Positions 25,095 through 34,239 of a stretch of DNA of 64,000 nt are shown piece by piece. Both the position numbers and the translations under genes were made by a program. The stretch's first letter is position 1, and the number at the start of each line of letters is the position of its first letter. The notes under the pieces were generated by a model. That model was not told the origin of the DNA, did no database searches, and saw nothing but the letters and a program-made list of their open reading frames with translations. Source of the DNA: JAYFQE01 sp034927345. Its GTDB lineage: Bacteria > Bacillota > Clostridia > Saccharofermentanales > UBA5734. The stretch is taken from contig JAYFQE010000004.1 of assembly GCA_034927345.1 (NCBI GenBank), positions 62,001 to 126,000 on the forward strand, read 5' to 3'.

Positions 25095-26183
25095 ATGTTG
25101 ATCACGGATATCCTGGAAGAACTCATGTTGTTGCCGGCGCCGTCCGGTTACGAGAAACCGGTCGCCTATTATCTGCGCGAGAAGCTGAGCCAATATGCCG
25201 AAAAGGTTGACATCGACGTGGCCGGCAATGTTCTGGCCCGCATGCCGGGAACACAGCCCGGAGCGCCGACGGTCATGATTTACGCACATATGGATCAGCT
25301 GGGCTTTATCATAAGGCGCATTGATCCGCAGGGCTTTCTCCGGGTCGAACGCCTGGGGGGCATACCGGAAAAAGTGCTGCCCGGCTTGCAGGTGCTGGTT
25401 CTTACTGCCGGCGGCCGGCGAATACCGGGCGTGATCGGCAGCAAATCCCACCATGTAACGCCGCCGGAAGAAAAATACCGGGTCGATCCGATAGCCGATC
25501 TCTATATCGACATTGGCGCCGGTTCGGCTGCCGCTGTCCGTGAAATGGGTATTGAAGTCGGTTGTCCGGCTGTCTACCGGCCGGCGTTCCAGACCCTGGC
25601 CGGCGGCCGGATCTCGGGAACGTCCGTGGACAATCGGGGCGGTTTGGCGGTTCTGCTCCGATTAGCCGAGCTGCTGAAGAAACAGCCGGCAGCGCCTGCC
25701 GTTTGGCTGGTCGGTTCGGTCTGGGAAGAATTCAATTTGCGCGGAGCGGCGTTGGCCGCCCGGACCTGCGCCCCGGACGCGGCGATAGCGCTTGATGTTG
25801 TGCTGGCCGGAGATACGCCGGATTTACAGGATAAATTTGATGTGCAGGTCGGCGGCGGTCCGGCTGTGATGCTTTATAATTTCCATGGCCGGGGGACCCT
25901 TAACGGGACAATTCCCCATCCCGGACTGGTATCCCTGGCTGAACAGACGGCAGCCGGCTTAAATATGAACCTGCAGCGGTTTGCCGGCGTGGGGATTCTG
26001 ACCGATTCGGCATATGTCCAGTTGGAAGGAAAGGGTATTGCCGCTCTGGAACTTGGCTTCCCGGCCCGATACACGCATACGCCTGTCGAAATTTGCGCTC
26101 CCGATGATTTGGTTCAGCTGGCCGATCTGATTCATGCCATGCTGAACAAGCTGGATAGCTCGTTCAACTGCTGCCGTTATTGA
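25095..26183 (+). CDS. M42-family metallopeptidase (glutamyl aminopeptidase/endoglucanase-like)
   Basis: A ~362-residue co-catalytic zinc aminopeptidase. Metal-site features are IYAHMDQLGFIIRRI (H and D), TSVDNRGGLAVLLRL (bridging D), VGSVWEEFNLRGAA (EE: base and ligand), DVV (D) and ARYTHTPVE (H). These proteins form dodecamers that degrade peptides in the cytoplasm. Earlier annotation as endoglucanases is thought to be wrong. Start chosen at ATG 25095 because the promoter -10 covers the earlier ATG. It leads an operon with a sugar kinase and a BtpA-type protein. Confidence 0.93.
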   Translation: MLITDILEELMLLPAPSGYEKPVAYYLREKLSQYAEKVDIDVAGNVLARMPGTQPGAPTVMIYAHMDQLGFIIRRIDPQGFLRVERLGGIPEKVLPGLQVLVLTAGGRRIPGVIGSKSHHVTPPEEKYRVDPIADLYIDIGAGSAAAVREMGIEVGCPAVYRPAFQTLAGGRISGTSVDNRGGLAVLLRLAELLKKQPAAPAVWLVGSVWEEFNLRGAALAARTCAPDAAIALDVVLAGDTPDLQDKFDVQVGGGPAVMLYNFHGRGTLNGTIPHPGLVSLAEQTAAGLNMNLQRFAGVGILTDSAYVQLEGKGIAALELGFPARYTHTPVEICAPDDLVQLADLIHAMLNKLDSSFNCCRY

Positions 26184-26228
26184 CAGACATTGGGACGGGA
26201 AATCTTGAGCGATGATCAGGAGGAACGG

Positions 26229-27767
26229 ATGATGGCCGATCGTTATTATTTGGGCATTGATATCGGCACGTATGAGAGCAAGGGCGCTTTAATTGATCAG
26301 ACCGGCCGTTGTGTCGCCGCCGGCGCCTGCCCGCACGGCATGTCTACCCCGGCGCCCGGCTTTGCCGAACATGATGCCGAACAGATCTGGTGGGGCGATT
26401 TCTGCCGCTTGTCGAGGGACATCATCCAGCGCTCCGGTATTCGTCCGGATCAGATCAAAGGGGTCGGCTGCAGCACGATCGCGCCTTGCTGCCTGCCGGT
26501 CGGCCAAGATGGGAAACCCTTGCGTCCGGCTATTTTATATGGCGTCGATGTACGCGCTGCCCGGGAAATTGACGAAATAAACCGAACGCTGGGAGAAGCA
26601 GCCATTTTACAGCGCTGCGGAAATCCGGTCACTTCGCAGTCGGTCGGTCCGAAGATTCTCTGGCTGCGCCGCCACGAGCCGGCTGTCTACAAGCAGACCA
26701 GGCGTTTTGTCACCGGTACAACGTATCTGGTGGCTAAATTAACCGGCCAATGGGTCATTGATCATTATACGGCGGCCTATTTTACGCCGTTATATCATTT
26801 GGCGGCCAATGACTGGGATACGGCGGCGCTGGATCCTTATTGCCGGCCCGACCAGCTGGCGGACTGCCGCTGGACCGATGAACCGGCCGGCGCGGTCACG
26901 CCGCAGGCGGCGGAAGAAACCGGCCTTCTTGCCGGAACGCCGGTTATAACCGGAACGGCGGACGCCGCGGCCGAAGCTGTCGGCGCCGGCGTTTTCGATC
27001 CCGGCGATGTGATGCTGATGTTCGGCTCATCAATTTATATGATCCATGTTGTACCGAAGCTAAGCGTAGATCAACGCTTCTGGGCCGGCCCCTATCTTTT
27101 TCAAGATACCTGGATGGTGGCCGGCGGCATGTCGACAGCCGGCACCTTGACGCGCTGGTTTCGTGACCAGCTGGCGCGCGACACCGTCGAACAGGCCAGT
27201 CGGGAAGGCGTTAACGCCTATGATTTGCTGATGCGTGATATCGATGCGATACCGCCGGGCTCGGACGGCCTGATTGTTCTGCCCTATCTCAGCGGGGAAC
27301 GGACGCCGATCAATGATCCGGCCGCCAGCGGCCTCATATTCGGCCTTTCGCTTGGCCACCGGCGGGAGCATCTCTACAAAGCCTGTCTCGAAGGCGTCGG
27401 CTATGGCATCGCCCAGCATTTTAGCGGCTTTCAGGAAATGGGCCTGAAAACCGGGCGGATTATCGCGGTCGGCGGCGGCACCAGGAATCCCTCCTGGTTG
27501 CAAATTGTCGCCGATATCAGCGGCCGGCCGCTCCGGATCGGCCAGGCCAACGGCGCCGCTTATGGCGATGCGCTGCTTGCCGCGCTTGGTACGGGCGAAT
27601 TGCGCAGCCCGGATGATATCCAAAGCCGGATTCATCTCGGAGACCCGGTCCTGCCGGATCCCGGGCGGCACAAACTTTATCAGCCTTATTGCCGGCTCTA
27701 TCGGCAATTATATCAACAGAATCAAAAGAGTATGCATGAATTGTACCAGATGAAACAGGAGGATTGA
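26229..27767 (+). CDS. FGGY-family carbohydrate kinase
   Basis: A ~512-residue kinase of the FGGY type. The phosphate-1 loop DIGTYESKGALID, the adenosine region GGTRNPSWLQIVADISGRPL and the FGGY box near YLSGERTPINDP/ARG-like SGLIFGL region are visible. AGGAGG sits 5 bases before ATG 26229; a TTG at 26190 is a poorer start. Family members phosphorylate pentoses, ketoses, polyols or glycerol; the sequence does not tell which. The adjacent BtpA/SgcQ-type protein and DeoR regulator suggest a small sugar or polyol pathway. Confidence 0.92.
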   Translation: MMADRYYLGIDIGTYESKGALIDQTGRCVAAGACPHGMSTPAPGFAEHDAEQIWWGDFCRLSRDIIQRSGIRPDQIKGVGCSTIAPCCLPVGQDGKPLRPAILYGVDVRAAREIDEINRTLGEAAILQRCGNPVTSQSVGPKILWLRRHEPAVYKQTRRFVTGTTYLVAKLTGQWVIDHYTAAYFTPLYHLAANDWDTAALDPYCRPDQLADCRWTDEPAGAVTPQAAEETGLLAGTPVITGTADAAAEAVGAGVFDPGDVMLMFGSSIYMIHVVPKLSVDQRFWAGPYLFQDTWMVAGGMSTAGTLTRWFRDQLARDTVEQASREGVNAYDLLMRDIDAIPPGSDGLIVLPYLSGERTPINDPAASGLIFGLSLGHRREHLYKACLEGVGYGIAQHFSGFQEMGLKTGRIIAVGGGTRNPSWLQIVADISGRPLRIGQANGAAYGDALLAALGTGELRSPDDIQSRIHLGDPVLPDPGRHKLYQPYCRLYRQLYQQNQKSMHELYQMKQED

Positions 27768-27770
27768 AAC

Positions 27771-28577
27771 ATGAATTGGATTGAAGGAACATTCGGCGTC
27801 CGTAAACCGATTATCGCCATGTGCCATTTGCAGGCCATGCCGGGGGACCCCTATTATGATGCTGCCGGCGGTATGAAAAAAGTGGTTGAACTGGCCCGGC
27901 ACGACCTTTTGGCTTTACAGAATGGCGGCGTCGACGCCGTGATGTTTTCCAATGAATTCAGCCTGCCCTATCTGACGAAGGTCAGACCGGAAACAACGGC
28001 GGCCATGGCCAGGGTTATCGGCGAGCTGATGTCGGAAATCCGTATCCCTTATGGTGTCAATGTCCTGTGGGATCCGTCGGCTTCGCTCGATCTTGCGGCG
28101 GCGACCGGCGCCGGTTTCATCCGCGAAATCATAACCGGCGTTTATGCCAGCGATTTCGGACTCTGGAATACCCAGGTCGGCGAAACGGTCCGCCATCGTC
28201 AGGAACTGGGCGCTGCCAATGTAAAAATGCTTTATAATATTGTGCCGGAAGCGGCAAGTTATCTGGGAAAACGGGATATTTGCGATATCGCCCGTTCGAC
28301 TGTTTTCAATAATCACCCGGACGCTCTGTGTGTATCCGGCCTGACGGCCGGTACAGAAACCGATACGCAGATTCTGGTTCGCGTCAAACAAGCTGTCCCG
28401 GATACGGTCATTTTATGCAACACAGGCTGCCGTCTGGACAATATCGACCGGCAGCTGGCTGTTTCCGACGGCGCGGTTGTCGGCACGACCTTTAAGGCAG
28501 ACGGCCGTTTTGCCAATCTGGTTGATCAGGACCGGGTCAAAGCCTTTATGGACAAGGTCAAAGCCTTTCGCTCATGA
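27771..28577 (+). CDS. BtpA/SgcQ-family protein
   Basis: A 268-residue protein with the BtpA family pattern: KPIIAMCHLQAMPGDP at the N-terminus, the MFSNEF block, IPYGVNVLWDP, a FIREI strand and the C-terminal DGAVVGTTFK motif typical of TIM-barrel phosphate-binding sites. BtpA was first tied to photosystem I assembly in cyanobacteria, but SgcQ-like relatives occur in sugar operons, where a phospho-sugar aldolase or isomerase role has been suspected without proof. It starts 3 bases after the kinase with AGGAGG before it, so they are co-translated. Confidence 0.88.
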   Translation: MNWIEGTFGVRKPIIAMCHLQAMPGDPYYDAAGGMKKVVELARHDLLALQNGGVDAVMFSNEFSLPYLTKVRPETTAAMARVIGELMSEIRIPYGVNVLWDPSASLDLAAATGAGFIREIITGVYASDFGLWNTQVGETVRHRQELGAANVKMLYNIVPEAASYLGKRDICDIARSTVFNNHPDALCVSGLTAGTETDTQILVRVKQAVPDTVILCNTGCRLDNIDRQLAVSDGAVVGTTFKADGRFANLVDQDRVKAFMDKVKAFRS

Positions 28578-28602
28578 TTGTGCGCCCTTAAGACGCGGCT
28601 CG

Positions 28603-28655
28603 GCTTTCCCGCTCTGCGGGGCGGAGATAGGCGCCCCGCAGAGCGGCGGGAAAGC
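28603..28655 (+). repeat. long inverted repeat after BtpA gene
   Basis: The arms GCTTTCCCGC-TCTGCGGGGCG (28603-28623) and CGCCCCGCAGAGCGGCGGGAAAGC (28632-28655) pair over about 21 bases with a 3-base bulge and an 8-base loop. There is no T-run, so it is not a textbook terminator. It may still end or protect the upstream message. Confidence 0.7.
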
Positions 28656-28752
28656 TGAAGACGTAAATTAGGATTAAGACATAAATTATGATACAATATT
28701 GTTGATCATGTTATGCTTCGCTTACTTTTCCCGGAAAGTGGAGGTATTTGGC

Positions 28753-29250
28753 ATGGACCAGCAATGTGACTGTTTACCCGATTTAAAAGATGAGCAAAAT
28801 TCTTATGATCTATTACGCCAGGTCATCCTCGATTATCAAAAAAAACCGGAAAATCTGATCCAGATTTTACATATGGCACAGGCCATTTTTGGGTGTCTGA
28901 CCGATAAAGTCCAGCGCTTTATCGGGGAGGAAATGGATCTGCCGCTGTCTGGAATCAGCGGCGTTGTTTCTTTCTACTCCTATTTTACAACCCAGCCCAA
29001 AGGCCGGCACACGGTCCGGGTTTGTCTGGGCACGGCTTGCTATGTCCGCGGCGGAAAAAAAGTTTTGGAAGGCTTAAAGGATGCTTTGCAGATTGATGTC
29101 GGCCAGACAACAGCCGATCGCCGTTTTTCTCTCGAGGTAAAGCGGTGCATCGGCTCGTGCGGCCTGGCGCCGGCGGTTGCTGTCGATCAAACGGTCCACA
29201 AACGGGTAAATCCCAATAAGCTGCAGGAGATCCTCAGCCGTTACGAGTAG
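28753..29250 (+). CDS. NuoE/HydC-like [2Fe-2S] subunit of NAD(P)-linked hydrogenase
   Basis: A 165-residue thioredoxin-like ferredoxin of the NuoE family. Four cysteines for a [2Fe-2S] cluster are in CLGTACYVRGG and CIGSCGLAPAV. A helical N-terminal part (residues 20-80) precedes them. Start at ATG 28753 follows GTGGAGG; an upstream ATG at 28699 lacks a ribosome site. It is the first gene of a three-gene hydrogenase operon and should pass electrons between the flavin subunit and the [FeFe] subunit. Confidence 0.93.
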   Translation: MDQQCDCLPDLKDEQNSYDLLRQVILDYQKKPENLIQILHMAQAIFGCLTDKVQRFIGEEMDLPLSGISGVVSFYSYFTTQPKGRHTVRVCLGTACYVRGGKKVLEGLKDALQIDVGQTTADRRFSLEVKRCIGSCGLAPAVAVDQTVHKRVNPNKLQEILSRYE

Positions 29251-29261
29251 GGGGACGTGGT

Positions 29262-32200
29262 ATGAACGTAATGCCAACGCTTATTCGATCGGCTGCCGAT
29301 CTGGATTCCATCCGGGCAGCCTTTTCCGAGCAGCAAAGTCATGCGCTTTGGACGCTTTCGGTCTGCGCGGGCGCCGGCTGCATTTCCTGTGATTGCCTGC
29401 GCGTCCGGGACGCCTTGTTGGATGGTTTGCGCCAGAGCTCGCTGTCCGGCTCGGTTGTGGTAAAAATGACCGGTTGTATGGGCAATTGCGATATCGGGCC
29501 GGTTATGCTGGTGCAGCCCGGCGATGTTCTCTATTGCCGCCTGAAACCGGAACATATGGCGATCATTATCCGGCAACATCTGATGCAGGAACAAATTGTC
29601 GAATCACTTTGCCCGGTTGACCCCCGCAGCGGACAACCGGTTCTCAAATTGCAGGATATGACCTTTTTCAACAAACAACAGAAAATTGTCCTGAAAAACT
29701 GCGGGATAATCGATTATGGCAGTCTGGAAGACTGGATCACGCATGACGGCATGCGGGCGCTGCACCGGGCGCTGACGACGATGACCCCGGAACAGGTCAT
29801 TGACGAAATCAGGAAATCCGGCTTGCGCGGCCGGGGCGGCGGCGGCTTTCCGACCGGATTGAAGTGGTCTTTGGCACGCCGCGCGCCGGAAGGTCAAAAA
29901 TATGTGATCTGCAACGCCGACGAAGGCGATCCTGGCGCGTTCATGGATCGCAGTCTGCTCGAAGGCGATCCTTTTACGGTTATTGAAGGTATGACCATCG
30001 GCGGCTATGCCATCGGCGCTTCGCAAGGTTTTGTGTATGTCCGGGCCGAATATCCTCTGGCCGTGGAACGATTGTCTAAAGCGATAGAAGAAGCGCGCCG
30101 GCGCGGCCTTTTGGGCCAGAACATCTTTAACTCGGGATTCTCCTTTGATCTCCAGATCCGGATCGGCGCCGGGGCTTTTGTCTGCGGTGAAGAAACCGCC
30201 TTGATGAATTCTGTGGAAGGCCGGCGCGGCGAACCGCGCCAGAAACCGCCTTTCCCTTCGGACAGCGGCCTTTTTGGCCGGCCGACCGTGATCAATAACG
30301 TCGAAACGTTCGGCAATGTTCCGTCGATTCTGCGCCAGGGCAGCGCCTGGTTTGCCTCGATCGGCACGGAGAAAAGCAAGGGCACCAAAGTATTTGCCCT
30401 GGCCGGCGACATCAGGAACACCGGTATTGTTGAAGTACCGATGGGGATGACCCTCGGCGAGATCCTCTATGATATCGGCGGCGGCGTGCCGCGGGGTAAA
30501 AAATTCAAGGTGGCGCAAACCGGAGGGCCCTCTGGCGGCTGCCTGACCCGGGCTCATCTTGGCGCTCCGGTCGATTACGAGTCGCTGGTCGAACTGGGTG
30601 CGATCATGGGTTCGGGAGGCTTGATCTGCATGGATGAAGATACTTGCATGGTCGATGTCGCCCGCTTTTTCATGGATTTTGTCCAGGATGAGTCCTGCGG
30701 CAAATGCGTAGCCTGCCGGATCGGCACCCGGCGCATGCTGGAAATCCTGGAGCGGATTACCCGCGGCGAGGGCGTCGAAGGCGATGTCGAGAGACTGGTC
30801 GAAATAGGCGAAACCGTAAAGGATACGGCTTTGTGCGGATTAGGCCAGACCGCGCCGAACCCGGTCTTAAGCACCATCAAATATTTCCGCGATGAATATG
30901 ATGAACATATCCGCCATCATTATTGCCGGGCCGGCGTCTGCTCCGACCTCTTCCTTTCTCCCTGTGAAAATGCCTGCCCGGCCGGCGTCAATGTGCCGGG
31001 CTACATTGCCCTGATCGCTGCCGGACGGCCTTTGGACGCCTATAATCTGATCCGCCAGGAAAATCCGTTCCCGGCGGTTTGCGGCCGCGTTTGCACACAT
31101 CCCTGCGAAAGCCGCTGCCGGCGGGCACAATTGGATGAACCGCTGGCAATAGCTGATTTGAAGCGTTATGCCGCCGATGAAGCGATGAAAAGCGGCAAGC
31201 CGGTGACGGATGTCCTGTTCCCGCCCAAGAATAAGTCGGTGGCGATCATCGGCGCCGGGCCTTCGGGGTTGACTTGCGCCTATTATCTGGGCCGCCTGGG
31301 TTATACGGTGGATGTCTATGAAGCGCAGGCGGTAGCCGGAGGCATGCTGGCCTGCGGTATTCCTGAATACCGGCTGCCCGGCGCTGTTCTGGAGCATGAG
31401 ATCGAGGCCATTTGCCAGGTCGGCATCCGGATTCACACGCAGACTGAAATCGGGCGGGATCTGTCTTTTGCCGATCTGCGGGCGACCCATGACGCGGTTT
31501 ATATTGCGACCGGGACGCAGCATTCGCGGAAAATCAACATTGACGGTGAAGATTTGCCCGGCGTTTATCATGGCCTGGATTTCCTGCGGGACATCAACCT
31601 GGACCGCGATATCCAGGTGCATGGCAGCGTTGCGGTCATCGGCGGCGGCAGCACCGCTATGGATGCCGCGCGGGTTGCTCTGCGCAAGGGCGCGGACGAG
31701 GTGCATATTCTCTATAGGCGCGGCCTTGAAGATATGCCGGCGGACCGGCGGGAAATTCAGGAAGCTCTGGAAGAAGGCATTCAGATTCATGAGCTGCTTG
31801 AACCGGTCCGCATGACCGGACAGAATTCCGTTGAACAAATCGTTTGCCAGAAAATGAAACTGCAGGGCTTTGATCGCGACGGCCGCCGCAAACCGGTAAA
31901 AATCCCCGGCGAACTGGTTACCTTTGCCGTCGATTTGGTGATTCCGGCTGTCAGCCAATATTCGGATCTGCCGTTTGTACGCCCCGATGAGGTCGAGATG
32001 ACGGCCTGGGGAACGTTTGTCGTCGACGCGGAAACGCAGAAAACAACGCTGGAAGGCGTTTTCGCCGGAGGAGATGTGGTGCGGGGCGCCGACGTTGTGA
32101 TAACGGCCATTGCCGACGGGAAAAAGGCAGCCCGGTCGATCGACCGGTACCTTGGTGGCGACGGCGTTTTAAACAAAGGCAAGCCGATCGCCATCCCGGA

Positions 32201-32360
32201 ACCGGTTGACGATCCGGAACTGGCCGAGCATGAACGTTTTGCCATGAAATGTCTGTCTCCGCAGGCCCGCAGCCGTTCTTTCGATGAAGTATTCACAGGA
32301 TTTCACCGCTTGAACGCCATAGCCGAAGCGATGCGTTGTTTGCGCTGCGACCGGCGGTAA
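29262..32360 (+). CDS. fusion of NuoF-like NADH subunit and GltD/NfnB-like NADPH subunit
   Basis: A 1032-residue protein in three parts. Residues ~30-115 are a thioredoxin-like [2Fe-2S] domain (cysteines in CAGAGCISCDC and MTGCMGNCD). Residues ~125-540 are NuoF: GRGGGGFPTGLKWSLA for FMN/NADH, CNADEGDPGAF, and [4Fe-4S] cysteines C479, C482, C485. Instead of the usual C-terminal ferredoxin domain of HydB, residues ~545-1030 are GltD-like, with CENACPAGV and CGRVCTHPCESRC for two [4Fe-4S] clusters, the FAD motif GAGPSG (664) and a second dinucleotide motif GGGSTA (~794) as in NADPH-using GltD/NfnB. Such fusions are known from the Sporomusa-type Nfn transhydrogenase. Next to an [FeFe] hydrogenase it could join NADH, NADPH, ferredoxin and H2. 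Confidence 0.92.
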   Translation: MNVMPTLIRSAADLDSIRAAFSEQQSHALWTLSVCAGAGCISCDCLRVRDALLDGLRQSSLSGSVVVKMTGCMGNCDIGPVMLVQPGDVLYCRLKPEHMAIIIRQHLMQEQIVESLCPVDPRSGQPVLKLQDMTFFNKQQKIVLKNCGIIDYGSLEDWITHDGMRALHRALTTMTPEQVIDEIRKSGLRGRGGGGFPTGLKWSLARRAPEGQKYVICNADEGDPGAFMDRSLLEGDPFTVIEGMTIGGYAIGASQGFVYVRAEYPLAVERLSKAIEEARRRGLLGQNIFNSGFSFDLQIRIGAGAFVCGEETALMNSVEGRRGEPRQKPPFPSDSGLFGRPTVINNVETFGNVPSILRQGSAWFASIGTEKSKGTKVFALAGDIRNTGIVEVPMGMTLGEILYDIGGGVPRGKKFKVAQTGGPSGGCLTRAHLGAPVDYESLVELGAIMGSGGLICMDEDTCMVDVARFFMDFVQDESCGKCVACRIGTRRMLEILERITRGEGVEGDVERLVEIGETVKDTALCGLGQTAPNPVLSTIKYFRDEYDEHIRHHYCRAGVCSDLFLSPCENACPAGVNVPGYIALIAAGRPLDAYNLIRQENPFPAVCGRVCTHPCESRCRRAQLDEPLAIADLKRYAADEAMKSGKPVTDVLFPPKNKSVAIIGAGPSGLTCAYYLGRLGYTVDVYEAQAVAGGMLACGIPEYRLPGAVLEHEIEAICQVGIRIHTQTEIGRDLSFADLRATHDAVYIATGTQHSRKINIDGEDLPGVYHGLDFLRDINLDRDIQVHGSVAVIGGGSTAMDAARVALRKGADEVHILYRRGLEDMPADRREIQEALEEGIQIHELLEPVRMTGQNSVEQIVCQKMKLQGFDRDGRRKPVKIPGELVTFAVDLVIPAVSQYSDLPFVRPDEVEMTAWGTFVVDAETQKTTLEGVFAGGDVVRGADVVITAIADGKKAARSIDRYLGGDGVLNKGKPIAIPEPVDDPELAEHERFAMKCLSPQARSRSFDEVFTGFHRLNAIAEAMRCLRCDRR

Positions 32361-32372
32361 GGGGGAAGCGCC

Positions 32373-34196
32373 ATGTTTCAGGTTAATATAGACAATCAGC
32401 CGTTCGACGCCCATGAAGGCGAGACCATTCTTGATGTCGCCGCCAGAAATCACATCATGATCCCCACTCTTTGCTATCTTCAAGGCGTGCATCGGATCGG
32501 CGCCTGCCGGATCTGCGTGGTGGAAGTCGAAGGCGCTAAAAGTCTGATGGCCGCCTGCATGACGCCGGCATCCCCCGGCATGGTCATCCGGACCCATACG
32601 CCGAGAGTGCGCAAAGCCCGGAAAGTGCTTTATGAACTCATGTTGTCCGACCATCCGGCCGACTGCCTGCATTGCGACCGCAGCAGCAATTGTGAATTCC
32701 GAAGACTAGGGGAAATTCTGCAGGTCGATGTTGCGCGATTTACCGGCAGCCGGTCGAAAAATCTGGTGGATATAACCAGTCCGGCGATTGTCCGGGACAA
32801 TAATAAGTGCATCTTGTGCCGCCGCTGCGTTACCGTATGCAACGAGATCCAGGGCGTCGGAGCCCTGAATGCCCAAAACCGGGGGTTTACCACGGAGATC
32901 GGTCCCGGCGGCGACCTGCGGCTCGGCACAGCTGTCTGCGCGGGCTGCGGCCAATGTACGCTCGTGTGCCCGGTCAATGCCTTGCATGAAGCAGATTCGA
33001 CGGCGGCTGTCTGGCAGGCTTTGGCTGATCCGGACCGGATTGTCGCCGTACAGGCGGCGCCGGCGGTTCGCGCCGCTCTGGGCGAGGAATTCGGCTTGCC
33101 GCCGGGAACGCTGGTGACCGGGAAACTGGCTGCTGCTCTAAGACGCCTGGGCTTTAAACCGGTGTTTGACACCAATTTCACGGCTGATTTAACCATTATG
33201 GAAGAAAGCTATGAACTGTTAGGCCGCTTAGCAGCCGGAGCTTTGGCCCAGGGAAGGATCAGCCAGGAACAGCTGGCGGCGCTTCCCTTACCGGAACACC
33301 TGCCCGGACCGGTTCTGCCGATGATCACCAGCTGCAGTCCAGGCTGGATCAAATATGTGGAACACCGTTACAGTTCGCTGCTGCCGCATCTTTCCAGCTG
33401 CAAATCACCGCATATGATGCTGGGCGCGCTGGCTAAAAGCTGGTACGCGGCGCAGACAGGTCTCGATCCGGCCCATCTGTATGTTGTATCGGTGATGCCT
33501 TGCACGGCAAAAAAATACGAAGTGGTCCGGCCGGAACTGGAAAATGGCGGAAACCGCAATGTTGACGCCGTTTTAACGACCCGGGAACTGGCCGGGATGA
33601 TCCGGCAGGCCGGCATCGATTTTTTGAACTTGCCGGATGAATCCTTTGATTCGCCGATGGGCTTGTCAACCGGCGCCGCTGATATTTTCGGCGTAACCGG
33701 CGGGGTGATGGAAGCGGCTTTGCGGACAGCTTATGAAGTTGTGACCGGCCGGCCTCTTCCGTTCGACCAGCTGCATGTCCGGCCGATTGTGGGCCTGAAC
33801 CAGATCAAGACAGCGTCGGTTGTCCTGCAGTCTGTGCGTCCCGAGTGGTCTTTTCTGGAAGGCGTCAATCTGAAAATTGCCGTGACCAGCGGACTGGCCG
33901 GCGCTTCTGTCTTGATGGATGAACTGGCTGCCGGCCACAGCGAATATGCGTTCATTGAAGTAATGGGCTGTCCCGGCGGCTGCATCAGCGGCGGCGGACA
34001 GCCGAGACCCGTTAATGATGAAATCAGGCGGCTTCGTTTGGCCGCGGTTTACCGGGAAGATGAAGGCAAACCAATCAGAAAATCACATGAAAATCCGGAT
34101 GTTCTGCGGCTGTATCAGGATTTTCTGGGGAAACCCGGCAGCCGGCTGGCTCATGAATTGCTTCATACCCGATATACCGGCCGCAACCGGATCTGA
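32373..34196 (+). CDS. hydA: [FeFe]-hydrogenase catalytic subunit, NAD(P)H-linked type
   Basis: A 607-residue hydrogenase. In order: [2Fe-2S] domain (CYLQGVHRIGACRICVVE), His-Cys [4Fe-4S] (HPADCLHCDRSSNCEF), two [4Fe-4S] clusters (CILCRRCVTVC, CAGCGQCTLVC), then the H-cluster domain with L1 ITSCSPGW (C321), L2 MPCTAKK (C377) and L3 EVMGCPGGCISGGGQP (C533, C537), and the small-subunit region at the end. L1 has serine where many enzymes have a second cysteine, a variant allowed in the published signature. The layout is that of the multimeric NAD-linked enzymes, some of which bifurcate electrons between ferredoxin and NAD. It follows the fusion subunit by 12 bases. No maturase genes (hydEFG) are in the window. 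Confidence 0.95.
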   Translation: MFQVNIDNQPFDAHEGETILDVAARNHIMIPTLCYLQGVHRIGACRICVVEVEGAKSLMAACMTPASPGMVIRTHTPRVRKARKVLYELMLSDHPADCLHCDRSSNCEFRRLGEILQVDVARFTGSRSKNLVDITSPAIVRDNNKCILCRRCVTVCNEIQGVGALNAQNRGFTTEIGPGGDLRLGTAVCAGCGQCTLVCPVNALHEADSTAAVWQALADPDRIVAVQAAPAVRAALGEEFGLPPGTLVTGKLAAALRRLGFKPVFDTNFTADLTIMEESYELLGRLAAGALAQGRISQEQLAALPLPEHLPGPVLPMITSCSPGWIKYVEHRYSSLLPHLSSCKSPHMMLGALAKSWYAAQTGLDPAHLYVVSVMPCTAKKYEVVRPELENGGNRNVDAVLTTRELAGMIRQAGIDFLNLPDESFDSPMGLSTGAADIFGVTGGVMEAALRTAYEVVTGRPLPFDQLHVRPIVGLNQIKTASVVLQSVRPEWSFLEGVNLKIAVTSGLAGASVLMDELAAGHSEYAFIEVMGCPGGCISGGGQPRPVNDEIRRLRLAAVYREDEGKPIRKSHENPDVLRLYQDFLGKPGSRLAHELLHTRYTGRNRI

Positions 34197-34239
34197 TTTT
34201 GCGTCGGCTGCCATAACCGGCGGACAGGAGGCAAATACG

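Noticed and set aside
30867..31958. Minus-strand open frame of 363 codons, and a similar one at 56504-57490
   Set aside because: Both are antisense shadows inside the NuoF-GltD fusion and the four-module sulfur protein, with no ribosome site and no motifs.
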